Assembly (NCBI RefSeq): GCF_016925635.1
Contig: NZ_CP070490.1
Span: 744,001 to 808,000 of the forward strand
DNA: 64,000 nucleotides
Reading direction: 5' to 3'
DNA from: Lysinibacillus fusiformis
Lineage (GTDB): Bacteria > Bacillota > Bacilli > Bacillales_A > Planococcaceae
Shown: in pieces, positions 17,663 through 25,108 of the stretch
Layout of the letters: each line of letters begins with the position of its first letter
Position numbering within the stretch: the stretch's first letter is position 1
The notes under the pieces: generated by a model
Databases searched by the model: none
What the model saw: the letters and a program-made list of their open reading frames with translations, nothing else
Told to the model about the DNA's origin: nothing
Translations under genes and position numbers: made by a program

Positions 17663-17905
17663 TTAAATTTCTAATATAGCTTTTATTTTTTCTGGCTGAT
17701 AACCAATAATTCTCTCTACTTTATTATCAGCGACTAATAAAGTAAATGGGATAGCGCTACTATTAAATTGCTTAAACTCCATTAATACGTGCTCTTCATT
17801 AATATCCTTATTAATATAAGTAATATTATTTTCCTCTAACCACTCCTTCAACCTAACACAATATTGACATCCATCGCTTGAATATACCGTTATATCATAC
17901 TTCAT
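17663..17905 (-). CDS. glutaredoxin/NrdH-like thiol-disulfide protein
   Basis: 80 residues: MKYDITVYSSDGCQYC with a CxxC active site, INKDINEE, then SAIPFTLLVADNKVERIIGY, where the cis-proline follows Ile as in glutaredoxins and NrdH. It is a small cytoplasmic redox protein. The ATG at 17905 is used because AAAGGAGG stands eight bases before it; longer upstream readings lack such a site. It is transcribed divergently from the tRNA-Cys/yvrJ unit and has a copy of the shared promoter motif. Together with the cysteine-rich bacteriocin nearby, a role in disulfide handling is possible, but that is inference. Confidence 0.8.
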   Translation of the reverse strand: MKYDITVYSSDGCQYCVRLKEWLEENNITYINKDINEEHVLMEFKQFNSSAIPFTLLVADNKVERIIGYQPEKIKAILEI

Positions 17906-17924
17906 CTTAGAGACCTCCTTTTTT

Positions 17925-17958
17925 CTATAAAGAGGATTACAACATAAGAAATGAAACC
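17925..17958 (-). promoter_or_regulatory. candidate SigO-RsoA promoter of the glutaredoxin-like gene
   Basis: GGTTT (17958-17954) and CTTTATAG (17932-17925) on the minus strand are 26 bases apart, start to start. The surrounding AATCCTCTTTA is repeated in inverted orientation in front of the tRNA-Cys. The distance to the ribosome binding site is very short, so any leader would be only about a dozen bases. Confidence 0.45.
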
Positions 17959-17986
17959 ATGACAAAATAATATTTTTTTATAGGCA

Positions 17987-18024
17987 GGTTGTTTTTATTA
18001 CAGAAGAATCCTCTTTACATAGTA
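17987..18024 (+). promoter_or_regulatory. candidate SigO-RsoA promoter of tRNA-Cys and yvrJ
   Basis: GGTTG (17987-17991) and CTTTACATAGTA (18013-18024) are 26 bases apart, start to start. The 12-base second box is identical to the one before the bacteriocin gene at 19745-19756. A start about eight bases after it would fall only a few bases before the tRNA. Confidence 0.55.
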
Positions 18025-18037
18025 CAGTTACAATTTT

Positions 18038-18108
<71 letters not shown>

Positions 18109-18149
18109 TATATTACTAATTTGGAGTAAGAGGGAGGGTGATTTACATT

Positions 18150-18323
18150 ATGACACCAGAAAATGTTCCAATTTGGATTAGCCTAATAGGAAACTTTGGA
18201 TTCCCTATTGCCATAACAGTCTATCTGTTCATTCGCTTTGAAAGGAAAATAGATAAATTAGAAGCTGTCATCATGGAGTTATCTGAAGTTATAAAATCTC
18301 TTAATTACAAGAAAGGAGGGTAA
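18150..18323 (+). CDS. yvrJ: YvrJ family small membrane protein
   Basis: 57 residues: a short N-terminus, one hydrophobic segment (WISLIGNFGFPIAITVYLFIRFE) and a charged amphipathic tail (KIDKLEAVIMELSEVIKSL). This is the YvrJ layout, which is also holin-like. In B. subtilis yvrJ belongs to the SigO-RsoA regulon. The ATG at 18150 is preferred, with GGAGGG eleven bases before; a GTG at 18138 in frame overlaps that site. The molecular function is not known. Confidence 0.8.
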   Translation: MTPENVPIWISLIGNFGFPIAITVYLFIRFERKIDKLEAVIMELSEVIKSLNYKKGG

Positions 18324-18328
18324 TCCAC

Positions 18329-18517
18329 ATGGAAATTGAAAAATTAATGGCCTGTTACTGTAAAGCAAGAGAAGTTCAATCATTTTATACAAATTGTTTA
18401 GCGAGTGACAGTCTGTCCCCAAAAGAACGCGATTTACTAATAAATCTTATACAAAATACTAGTATTTCTTCTAATTTATTGAGGGAATATTGTCAGATTC
18501 ATGCTAATGAAATATGA
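18329..18517 (+). CDS. small hypothetical protein in the yvrJ unit
   Basis: 62 residues, helical and without a membrane segment, with three cysteines near the N-terminal half (ACYCK, NCL). It starts five bases after the yvrJ stop; AAAGGAGG overlaps the end of yvrJ, showing coupling. A terminator follows. The family is not recognised. A short helix-rich Spo0E-like fold is conceivable from length and pattern (LLINLIQNTS), but no clear signature is present. Confidence 0.65.
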   Translation: MEIEKLMACYCKAREVQSFYTNCLASDSLSPKERDLLINLIQNTSISSNLLREYCQIHANEI

Positions 18518-18528
18518 TCTATTAACAA

Positions 18529-18593
18529 AATAAACCCATCAAATAATTTAGGTTAAGAACTACCTAATTTTATTTGATAGGTTTTAATTTTTA
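18529..18593 (+). terminator. terminator after the tRNA-Cys/yvrJ unit
   Basis: A long imperfect stem (AAACCCATCAAATAA..TTAGGT with ACCTAA..TTATTTGATAGGTTT) is followed by TAATTTTT. Confidence 0.8.
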
Positions 18594-18957
18594 ATAAGTG
18601 ATTTAAGCTTCTTTAAATCCAAACGTTCCTATTAAAAATGCTATTAGAAATATTATTAGCAAAATGGAATTGAGGATAATTAAAAGTAATTCTACTACCG
18701 CATCTCATACCATACCACTTTTTATACAGTCGAATAACAAGAAATCAACATTTATGGAGCAACTTTTATATTATTATGTAATGTCGATAATAAGGTTTTT
18801 TCATAATCTTTAAGTACTGACTATTATAAATAAAAAAAGGCAAAGTTGATTTCAGGCAAGGAATGGTTTATTCGATGTGATGAAAACTGTAAATAACACG
18901 TGTGGTATAATTGTAATAAAGTCAAACCTTCATTTACATACAAAGGGGCGGTGCTAT
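18594..18957. other. intergenic region, no gene seen
   Basis: 364 A/T-rich bases between the yvrJ-unit terminator and the next small gene. A TATAAT at 18905-18910 could be the -10 box of that gene. I see no open frame with a ribosome binding site, no tRNA and no clear repeat. Confidence 0.5.
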
Positions 18958-19209
18958 TTGCAAAGAAAAATTTTTACGTATTTATCAATAATTTTCTTGT
19001 TTTTAACATTTCTTATTGGATTGGCTCCTCAATATATTCTGGGAATTGGCATAACAATTCCATTTATTTTAGGAATTTCAGGACTAATATTTGCTATTTT
19101 AGGGATAAAGGGACCCACTCGTATGATTTTAGTTGTCCTTAATTCGTTTATATTAGTAGTGTTTATCGGGATTTATCTAATGGCTTTTTATGGATTTAAT
19201 AAACCTTAA
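18958..19209 (+). CDS. small membrane protein, unknown function
   Basis: 83 residues starting at TTG 18958 after GGGGCGG. Three hydrophobic stretches (IFTYLSIIFLFLTFLIGLA, GITIPFILGISGLIFAILGI, ILVVLNSFILVVFIGIYLMAF) fill most of the chain, so it is an integral membrane protein. It lies between the yvrJ unit and the bacteriocin gene, a usual place for immunity or export helpers, but nothing in the sequence proves that. The start is uncertain; an in-frame start at 18877 lacks a ribosome binding site. Confidence 0.5.
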   Translation: MQRKIFTYLSIIFLFLTFLIGLAPQYILGIGITIPFILGISGLIFAILGIKGPTRMILVVLNSFILVVFIGIYLMAFYGFNKP

Positions 19210-19718
19210 AAGAAGCAAAGTTTATCTTTAAAAGTCAGAATGATAGGAATTTTATGATAGTCTACAAAGAATAGCTATACTATATCTTCTTATAATAATC
19301 CATAGTATTTTTTAGGCTAAATAGATGAAAAGTATATAATTGGATTCTCGGGTCTTGCTTTTTTGTATTTGGTGCTTATGAGCCTTCATTATAATTGCCA
19401 AAAAGGCGTAGTTTTTGAGATGTTTTAGTATTGGTTAAAAATAAATGCGCGAATAGGTCCTAAATTATTTTTCAGAACAATATAAAGAAAAAATTGTACT
19501 TTTTATTTCTCTCTTAATCATTCTATTCTATTTAATTAAAATAACTATTAATTATAATGCATATTACCTATATTCTAAATGTACTACTTTAATCGTTTTA
19601 TCAAATTCCATAGATTCGAGCTATTAGCCTCCTTATTCATAACGTAACAAACCATTCAAAAGCATATAATTTCGTTTTATAGGTTTAATTTATATTTCCT
19701 GAAAAAAATTTAAAAATG
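19210..19718. other. intergenic region upstream of the bacteriocin gene
   Basis: About 500 A/T-rich bases with many stops in all frames. No gene, RNA or repeat is convincing. It may contain worn remains of a former gene. The right end leads into the promoter motif at 19719. Confidence 0.5.
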
Positions 19719-19756
19719 CAGTTTAAATCTCCAGTTGTATTTCACTTTACATAGTA
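19719..19756 (+). promoter_or_regulatory. candidate SigO-RsoA promoter of the bacteriocin gene
   Basis: AGTTTAAA from 19720 and CTTTACATAGTA at 19745-19756, with a spacer one base shorter than in the three other copies. The 12-base right box is identical to that in front of the tRNA-Cys. The bacteriocin start codon follows 56 bases later. Confidence 0.55.
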
Positions 19757-19811
19757 ATGAAGCACATCATACTAAATGTTGCTTCAAATACTTTAAAAGG
19801 GAGAGAAAACA

Positions 19812-20492
19812 ATGACTGAAAAACAAACTAAATCAGGAATTAAAGAGTTATCGAAAAATGAGGTTAACAATTTAGTTGAAAAAGCATTGGCAAATGAAAG
19901 TGTGCAGACGCTTATCAACAACTCACTAAATCATTACCCTGCTATTAAAGCTAAGTATACTGATCTTCGAGCTTTAATAACACAATCATTAGGCGGAGAA
20001 TTTACTAAAGGAACTACCCCTGTACAAGTTCTTACTTTAGTTATGGAAGAACTTCAGACAGTAATTACTTTTACTGTCGAAAACGCAGAATTTAAAGCTG
20101 TTTCGCATTTCCATGGTCATTCAAGTGTTATCGAAGTTACACAATCTGTTGGAGTAAATTTATTCCCAATTGTAACTATTAAGATTAATGGAGAGTATTT
20201 CGATTATGAATGGCACACAAACCCATTATATGATGTCAATGAATTACGTTCTTCTACACAAAATAATGAACTTAATCTAATGTGGTCAAATTGTACTATC
20301 TGTACTACTGTTTGTGACACTATCCAAGGTTTAGGATGTACCTTAGCTGGTACAGCAGCTTGTATGGTAGCTTGTGCTCCAATCGGTACTGTAGCGTGTC
20401 CATTTATTTGTGCAGCTGTTTTTGGATTAGTGTGCCTTAGCGAAAATAAGATCACATGTGGACCAGGTTGTAAATCATTAGGGTTTTGCTAA
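19812..20492 (+). CDS. halocin-C8-like cysteine-rich bacteriocin precursor
   Basis: 226 residues. The last 66 contain 12 cysteines and many small hydrophobic residues (CTICTTVCDT at the start, CKSLGFC at the very end), like the halocin C8 domain, which also ends in a Cys a few residues after the last Cys pair. The first 160 residues form a soluble leader without a signal peptide. In haloarchaeal halocin C8 the corresponding leader is the immunity protein HalI, so the same could hold here. It is surrounded by small membrane proteins and an intracellular subtilase that might cut leader from core. GGGAGAG precedes the ATG. Antibacterial activity is inferred only from the domain. Confidence 0.8.
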   Translation: MTEKQTKSGIKELSKNEVNNLVEKALANESVQTLINNSLNHYPAIKAKYTDLRALITQSLGGEFTKGTTPVQVLTLVMEELQTVITFTVENAEFKAVSHFHGHSSVIEVTQSVGVNLFPIVTIKINGEYFDYEWHTNPLYDVNELRSSTQNNELNLMWSNCTICTTVCDTIQGLGCTLAGTAACMVACAPIGTVACPFICAAVFGLVCLSENKITCGPGCKSLGFC

Positions 20493-20564
20493 ATAGAAAT
20501 AACAAGTTATAAAGTTAATATCTCCCCACCAATAATGTTATAATTAAAATAGGAGGGGAGATTC

Positions 20565-20798
20565 TTGTTAGCCTATAAGAGAATAATTATAATACATTTA
20601 CTTATTATGTTTTCTAGCATTTTTATTAGTTTTCAGATAAAAGGTATATGGATAGGATTACTTATATTTTTATTGGTGTATGCTTCTCTTTTTTGGTTGT
20701 TTATTGGACTACCTTATGCATTTCAAACAAAGTCGAAGTTTTTCGAAAGGTATTGGAATTGGTTAGTAAAAGGTGGGAAAATTGGTCCAAAAAGCTAA
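20565..20798 (+). CDS. small two-helix membrane protein, candidate bacteriocin accessory
   Basis: 77 residues beginning at TTG 20565, seven bases after a perfect AGGAGGGG. Two hydrophobic segments (IIIIHLLIMFSSIFISF, IWIGLLIFLLVYASLFWLFIGL) precede a positively charged tail. It follows the bacteriocin precursor by 72 bases and shares its downstream terminator. Size, charge and place match many bacteriocin immunity or export-helper proteins, but there is no recognised family. Confidence 0.6.
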   Translation: MLAYKRIIIIHLLIMFSSIFISFQIKGIWIGLLIFLLVYASLFWLFIGLPYAFQTKSKFFERYWNWLVKGGKIGPKS

Positions 20799-20867
20799 AG
20801 ATTTATTCTTTAATATTGCTTAATAATAGTAACAGAATACTCAATTTTATAAGAGAAATATTAAATT

Positions 20868-20923
20868 TAATCTACCTCCGAAAATGTTAGACTTTTACTA
20901 ACATTTCAGGGGTAGATTTTTGT
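20868..20923 (+). terminator. terminator closing the bacteriocin unit
   Basis: AATCTACC..AAATGTTA and TAACATTT..GGTAGATT form a long stem with a small internal bulge, followed by TTTTTG. Confidence 0.85.
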
Positions 20924-21002
20924 TTAATATTGAGCGAATTTCTCCTTTTTATTTATTATCATCTTCCTTCTAACACTTTATTATTTAAAAGGAGATGACA
21001 AA

Positions 21003-21926
21003 ATGAAATATGAAATCATTTTAGAGCGGGTAAAAGTGGTCAAGTTGTTTAAAGTTTTAAATGCAGTTCCTGATAATTTAGATAAGATTCGAGCAAGGGA
21101 ATTTTGGCAAGAAACAGATCAAGGTTCAGGATCTGTTATTGCTGTATTAGATAGTGGTGTTCAGGTTGACCACCCGAGTTTAAAGGACAATATTATTGAT
21201 GGCTATAATTTCACAGATGATGATGAAGGTAATCCTTCAATATTTAAAGATTATCTTGGACATGGTACACATGTAGCTGGAATTCTAGCTGCTGTTGATA
21301 ATGGCAAGGGAATCACAGGTATTGCGCCAAAAAGTAAACTTCTTATATTAAAAGTAATAAATCACAAAGGAAGAGGAAGCTTTGAAAGTTTGATTAAGGC
21401 GATTATGTATGCAGTTAATTGGACTGGACCTAATGGAGAAAAAGTAAACATTATTAATATGTCACTTGGCAGCCCAGAACCAAATGAAGAATTGCATAAA
21501 GCCATAAAATATGCCCGTTCAAAAGGTATAGTATTAGTTGCAGCAGCGGGAAATGAGGGCGATGGAGAAAGCGCAACTATCGAAATATCATACCCTGGTT
21601 TTTACAAGGAAGTAATTCAAGTCGGCTCTATATCTGAAACAGATACGCCTTCAAAATTTTCTAATACGAATGTTAACTTAGATTTTGTAGGGCCTGGTGA
21701 AAATATATTATCAACGCATTTAAACAGTGATTATGTAGAATTGACAGGAACCTCTATGGCAGCTCCGTTTGTTGCCGGTGCGGCTGCACTTATCATAAAA
21801 ATAATCAAACATTGTGAACCCCATTTGATTCCAATGTATGTATTTGACTACTTGTTAACTCATGCTCTTTCATTGGATCATTTCTCCATTAATCAGGTAG
21901 GGAATGGTTTTATTCAGTTGAAATAA
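21003..21926 (+). CDS. intracellular-subtilisin-like S8 serine protease
   Basis: 307 residues without a signal peptide, collinear with the Bacillus intracellular subtilisin Isp. The catalytic Asp is in AVLDSGVQVDHPS, His in GHGTHVAGIL, the oxyanion Asn in AAAGNEGDG and Ser in GTSMAAPFVAG. Isp carries a short N-terminal inhibitory LIPY motif; here that place reads LFKV, so self-inhibition may differ. The residue after AAP is Phe where most subtilases have His. It directly follows the bacteriocin unit, so maturation of the precursor inside the cell is an attractive but unproven role. AAAGGAG precedes the ATG, and a terminator follows. Confidence 0.85.
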   Translation: MKYEIILERVKVVKLFKVLNAVPDNLDKIRAREFWQETDQGSGSVIAVLDSGVQVDHPSLKDNIIDGYNFTDDDEGNPSIFKDYLGHGTHVAGILAAVDNGKGITGIAPKSKLLILKVINHKGRGSFESLIKAIMYAVNWTGPNGEKVNIINMSLGSPEPNEELHKAIKYARSKGIVLVAAAGNEGDGESATIEISYPGFYKEVIQVGSISETDTPSKFSNTNVNLDFVGPGENILSTHLNSDYVELTGTSMAAPFVAGAAALIIKIIKHCEPHLIPMYVFDYLLTHALSLDHFSINQVGNGFIQLK

Positions 21927-21951
21927 TTTGTGTTAACAATGGCAATTTAAT

Positions 21952-22005
21952 TACTCCCTTTAAAAGGTAAACATCAACAATTTCCTTTTAAGAGGAGTAT
22001 TTTTC
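21952..22005 (+). terminator. terminator after the subtilase gene
   Basis: TACTCC..TTTAAAAGG pairs with CCTTTTAA..GGAGTA and is followed by TTTTTC. Confidence 0.85.
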
Positions 22006-22127
22006 TTGTTTTTAGTTCATTGTACTACTCATTACCATTTTCAGTATAATAAACAGTAAGTGCTGTTGATATTTGAAACCTTAGGTATTTAGCAAAAACT
22101 TATTTATTGAAAGGATTTGAATAAGGG

Positions 22128-22385
22128 ATGGATATTCTACTTCCAATAGAAATAGGCTTTTTCGCTAATATGTTAGTATTTGGAATAAGTATACTTGTTA
22201 TAAAAGATAAAAGAAAAGCATCAAAGCTAACACTTATTTTCTTCGAAATCATTGTTCTTCTGTCGTTGATCATTGGTAGTTGGTCAGAAATGGGCTTATT
22301 TGTTATAAGCTTAGGCATATTACTCTTATGTATGTGTTTATATTTATATATTTTTATTGAGCGTACCTTCAGACCTATAGAGTAA
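22128..22385 (+). CDS. small membrane protein, unknown
   Basis: 85 residues with three hydrophobic stretches (IGFFANMLVFGISILVI, LIFFEIIVLLSLIIGSW, GLFVISLGILLLCMCLYLYIF). The ribosome binding site is weak (AAAGGA 18 bases upstream, AAGGG adjacent to the ATG). The family is not recognised. It could belong to the bacteriocin neighbourhood or be independent. Confidence 0.5.
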   Translation: MDILLPIEIGFFANMLVFGISILVIKDKRKASKLTLIFFEIIVLLSLIIGSWSEMGLFVISLGILLLCMCLYLYIFIERTFRPIE

Positions 22386-22590
22386 TGCTTGTAGTCCGCA
22401 GAATGCACGAATACCAGCCACCGCTGTAGTATGTCCTGAGACTCTTGAGGCAACAGGCACTGAGGTATTTATTTGTAAGAGCTTTAATCCGAAATGACGG
22501 CAGCACTCTTTTTAAAAGTACTGCCGTGTGACTTACCTGTTTATCTGCATACCATATATGTAAGAACAAATATGTAGATGGGGGGATTTT
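22386..22590. other. GC-richer segment of unknown origin
   Basis: About 200 bases between two small membrane genes, clearly richer in G and C than their surroundings in the part 22385-22465. It contains a hairpin ACGGCAG.ACT / AGT.CTGCCGT at about 22495-22530 without a T run. Frames on both strands are short. It may be a fragment left from another gene or element. Confidence 0.4.
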
Positions 22591-22836
22591 ATGGAACTGA
22601 TTTTGACCATTTTTCTCATGCTAGATATTCCCTACAATTACTTTCACCATTCATTCCCCATTACGATTGAATACTTGGGGATTCTTGGATTTTGGCTAGC
22701 ACTCCCATTATCGGTCATTATTATCTTGCTAAGTATATGGTTACTTATAAAAAAAGTGGGCATTGTTAGCTCTTTACTTATTCTTTATATTACGGGGATT
22801 CTTTTATTCATTGCTTTATTTTCATTGTTCCATTGA
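22591..22836 (+). CDS. small membrane protein, unknown
   Basis: 81 residues beginning MELILTIFLMLDIPYNYF after GGGGGG, with two long hydrophobic helices (LGILGFWLALPLSVIIILLSIWLLI, LLILYITGILLFIALFSLF). A strong terminator follows. No family is recognised. Confidence 0.6.
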   Translation: MELILTIFLMLDIPYNYFHHSFPITIEYLGILGFWLALPLSVIIILLSIWLLIKKVGIVSSLLILYITGILLFIALFSLFH

Positions 22837-22854
22837 TACTCATCATAATAAATT

Positions 22855-22890
22855 GAAGCCTTTGAAGATAGAAACTTCAAAGGCTTTTTA
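22855..22890. terminator. bidirectional terminator
   Basis: AAGCCTTTGAAG and CTTCAAAGGCTT pair around a seven-base loop and run into TTTT. It lies between converging genes. Confidence 0.9.
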
Positions 22891-22896
22891 ACTTTT

Positions 22897-23394
22897 TTAG
22901 AAATACAGCACCATATAATCCTCATCAAAATATTGCTGTCCTATTTTTAAGGCGTTTCGCTCTGTTCCAAAAACGTGAAAGCCTAACGATGTGTATAATC
23001 CCTTTGCTGATTCATTGGAAGACACAACTGTTAAATTAATTTGTTCGACGTCTACTAGTGATTTTGCTTGATTGATGACCTCTACCATTAGTTGTTTTCC
23101 AATGCCCAATCCTCGCTTTTTTGGTGAAACATAAACGGCAAAAATGCTCGCTTTATGCTTTAGCTTCATTTTATTTGCTTGCACCAATGTTGCCACACCG
23201 AGTAATTCCTCCTGGTCAAATGCACCAAATGTAAATGTTCCTTGTCCTTCGAGCCTACTTGCAAACGACTCAAGTGACAAATCCTTTTCTTCCTCGAAGC
23301 TAGAGCCAAAAGCTTCAGGATTTGTTTGCAATCCCTCTAACCTTAAATCTCTATATACCTCAGCATCAGCTGCTGTTAATTGTCTAATTTCCAT
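22897..23394 (-). CDS. GNAT family N-acetyltransferase
   Basis: 165 residues: IRQLTAADAEVYRDLRLEGL at the start, the acetyl-CoA loop VSPKKRGLGIGKQLMVEVINQA (R/Q-x-x-G-x-G/A), then NLTVVSSNESAKGLYTSLGF, the full GNAT pattern. It transfers an acetyl group to an amine of unknown identity. The ATG at 23394 is chosen because GGGAGGG stands seven bases before it; the longer reading from 23409 overlaps that site. Confidence 0.9.
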   Translation of the reverse strand: MEIRQLTAADAEVYRDLRLEGLQTNPEAFGSSFEEEKDLSLESFASRLEGQGTFTFGAFDQEELLGVATLVQANKMKLKHKASIFAVYVSPKKRGLGIGKQLMVEVINQAKSLVDVEQINLTVVSSNESAKGLYTSLGFHVFGTERNALKIGQQYFDEDYMVLYF

Positions 23395-23502
23395 GCCTTT
23401 CCCTCCCATCGTACTTTTCCTATTTATCGGCCATAACGATTAGCATTTAATGTACTTTTCCTATAACAATCCTTAAAATGGAAATAAAGGAGTTGAAAAT
23501 CT

Positions 23503-24048
23503 ATGAAATCTACTAGTATGGTGAAACATTTTCTTACGTTAGAGGAGCAACGAGCACACTATCTACCAGCTATTCATACGCTTCCACAAGAGGAACTATG
23601 GCAGCAAGGACATGAAGGAAAATGGTCCATTGGTGAACACTTTTATCACCTCTATTTGATTCTCAAAATGTTACATACAGCAACCAAATATTCTTTCTTC
23701 CTCACACCTTTTGCCAAAATGCGAAGAAACAAGCCCTTCGCTACTGAAATACATGATATTTATGAAGAATATCAATCTAAAAAAGGACAAGGAATGCGAG
23801 CACCAGCTATTTTAGTTCCATCTAAGAAACTACGCTTTGCCTTAAATAGTTATGATATCGAGCAATTACTTATCAACGAGACACTTGCTTTGCAAAAATT
23901 AGTAAAAGATATAGACGAGGATGTTGCCGGACACATTATCTTTCCAGATCCCATTGCGCATTATCCTAATCTAATTCAAGCTATTCAGTTGTTGGCTATT
24001 CATGAGAGACATCATTTTAATATTATGAAAGGGTTAAAATTATATTGA
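23503..24048 (+). CDS. DinB-like four-helix metal-binding protein
   Basis: 181 residues with the DinB/YfiT superfamily layout: WSIGEHFYHLYLI supplies the first His and HERHHFNIM near the end supplies the last, the usual metal-binding histidines of these dimeric four-helix bundles. Members include bacillithiol transferases and damage-inducible proteins of unknown activity. AAAGGAG precedes the ATG. It is a single gene followed by a terminator. Confidence 0.8.
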   Translation: MKSTSMVKHFLTLEEQRAHYLPAIHTLPQEELWQQGHEGKWSIGEHFYHLYLILKMLHTATKYSFFLTPFAKMRRNKPFATEIHDIYEEYQSKKGQGMRAPAILVPSKKLRFALNSYDIEQLLINETLALQKLVKDIDEDVAGHIIFPDPIAHYPNLIQAIQLLAIHERHHFNIMKGLKLY

Positions 24049-24071
24049 AAGGTACAATTAATGAAGTCAAA

Positions 24072-24119
24072 TAGAGCCAATTTGATTTTATGTCCATCAA
24101 AACTGGCTCTGGATTTTTC
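24072..24119 (+). terminator. terminator after the DinB-like gene
   Basis: AGAGCCA.TTTGAT and ATCAAA..TGGCTCT form a stem, then GGATTTTTC. Confidence 0.75.
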
Positions 24120-24150
24120 AGTATAGCAACTTTGTCATGGAAAAATTTCA

Positions 24151-25071
24151 TTAGGAAACGCTACGATCTCTTTGCTCTACAACAACACTTAAAATTCCAA
24201 ACAATAACAGTAATAAGACGCCCATTAACGTAATATTTGACCATTGTAACCTTGTATCAAAAAGCTGAAAAAAGAAGGTACATACAGGAATAAAACACAG
24301 TGACATCATGACTAGAAATACTTCACAATATTGAATACCCTTCTGTAATAAATACATTGGAATCAAAACACCGATGACTGTCATCAGTAAAATCCAACCA
24401 ATGTTTTCAAGTAAATAAGTAAACATGACATCATATGTAGCGATAAATGATAGCAAAATGATACCATAAAATCTTTTTGCTAAAATCATTGAGCTTGTCC
24501 ATCCTAATTGACTGAGCCGCTTAGAATAGACTGTACATAATACTGCACCAAGTCCACACAATATGCTTGCCCCGACTCCTAAAATACTTGATTGGTCCCA
24601 TGTTTGTACAGCCGATTTCCCTGTAAAAATAGCACCAATTAGTAATAAACTAGCTGCAAATATGCCAATTGCAATACCCCACTGTGCATTTATCACTCGT
24701 TTTTTCTGCTGTATTGCAAGTAGCAATGCAAACAATGGGCCTAGTCCCATTTCAAGAGAGCTCACTATCGCAGGTTCAATATATTTTAATGCAAAGTAAA
24801 ACCCCATAAAGGCTAATATGGAAGCACCGTTTAACTTCCATAAAGATGATCGAGCCTCTTTCCAGCAGGGCTCTACCTTTTGCTTACTTGTGATTAATTG
24901 AAAGAAGACAGTCGTGAGAAAAAAACTAATGCCTGTGAAAAGAAATGGATGCACCGCTTGTACACGGTTCGAGTAATACACTTGGCTAATAGACGTTAAA
25001 ATGGCTGACAATAGTAAACTTATTACCCCTATTGCATATAGATTACGTTTATTTTCAACTATAACTCCCAT
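24151..25071 (-). CDS. EamA/DMT family transporter
   Basis: 306 residues with ten hydrophobic segments arranged as two five-helix repeats, as in drug/metabolite (RhaT/EamA) exporters. Typical features are ALKYIEPAIVSSLEMGLGPLFALLLA at the end of the first repeat and GVLIPMYLLQKGIQYCEVFLVMMSLCFIPVCTF in the second. The ATG at 25071 follows CAGGAGG; the longer frame up to 25101 includes that site. The substrate is unknown. Confidence 0.82.
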   Translation of the reverse strand: MGVIVENKRNLYAIGVISLLLSAILTSISQVYYSNRVQAVHPFLFTGISFFLTTVFFQLITSKQKVEPCWKEARSSLWKLNGASILAFMGFYFALKYIEPAIVSSLEMGLGPLFALLLAIQQKKRVINAQWGIAIGIFAASLLLIGAIFTGKSAVQTWDQSSILGVGASILCGLGAVLCTVYSKRLSQLGWTSSMILAKRFYGIILLSFIATYDVMFTYLLENIGWILLMTVIGVLIPMYLLQKGIQYCEVFLVMMSLCFIPVCTFFFQLFDTRLQWSNITLMGVLLLLLFGILSVVVEQRDRSVS

Positions 25072-25108
25072 AGATTTCCTCCTGATAGGATGTCTACTCA
25101 TATGTTTA

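Noticed and set aside
18329-18517. Spo0E-like aspartyl phosphatase
   Set aside because: Length and helical pattern are suggestive, but the characteristic SxxxD segment is not evident, so it is left as hypothetical.
20648-20890. 80-residue plus frame overlapping the small membrane gene
   Set aside because: It lies in another phase of 20565-20798, runs into the terminator stem and lacks a ribosome binding site, whereas the TTG at 20565 has a perfect one.
22100-22453. 117-residue minus-strand frame
   Set aside because: Antisense to the membrane-protein gene at 22128-22385, without a ribosome binding site.
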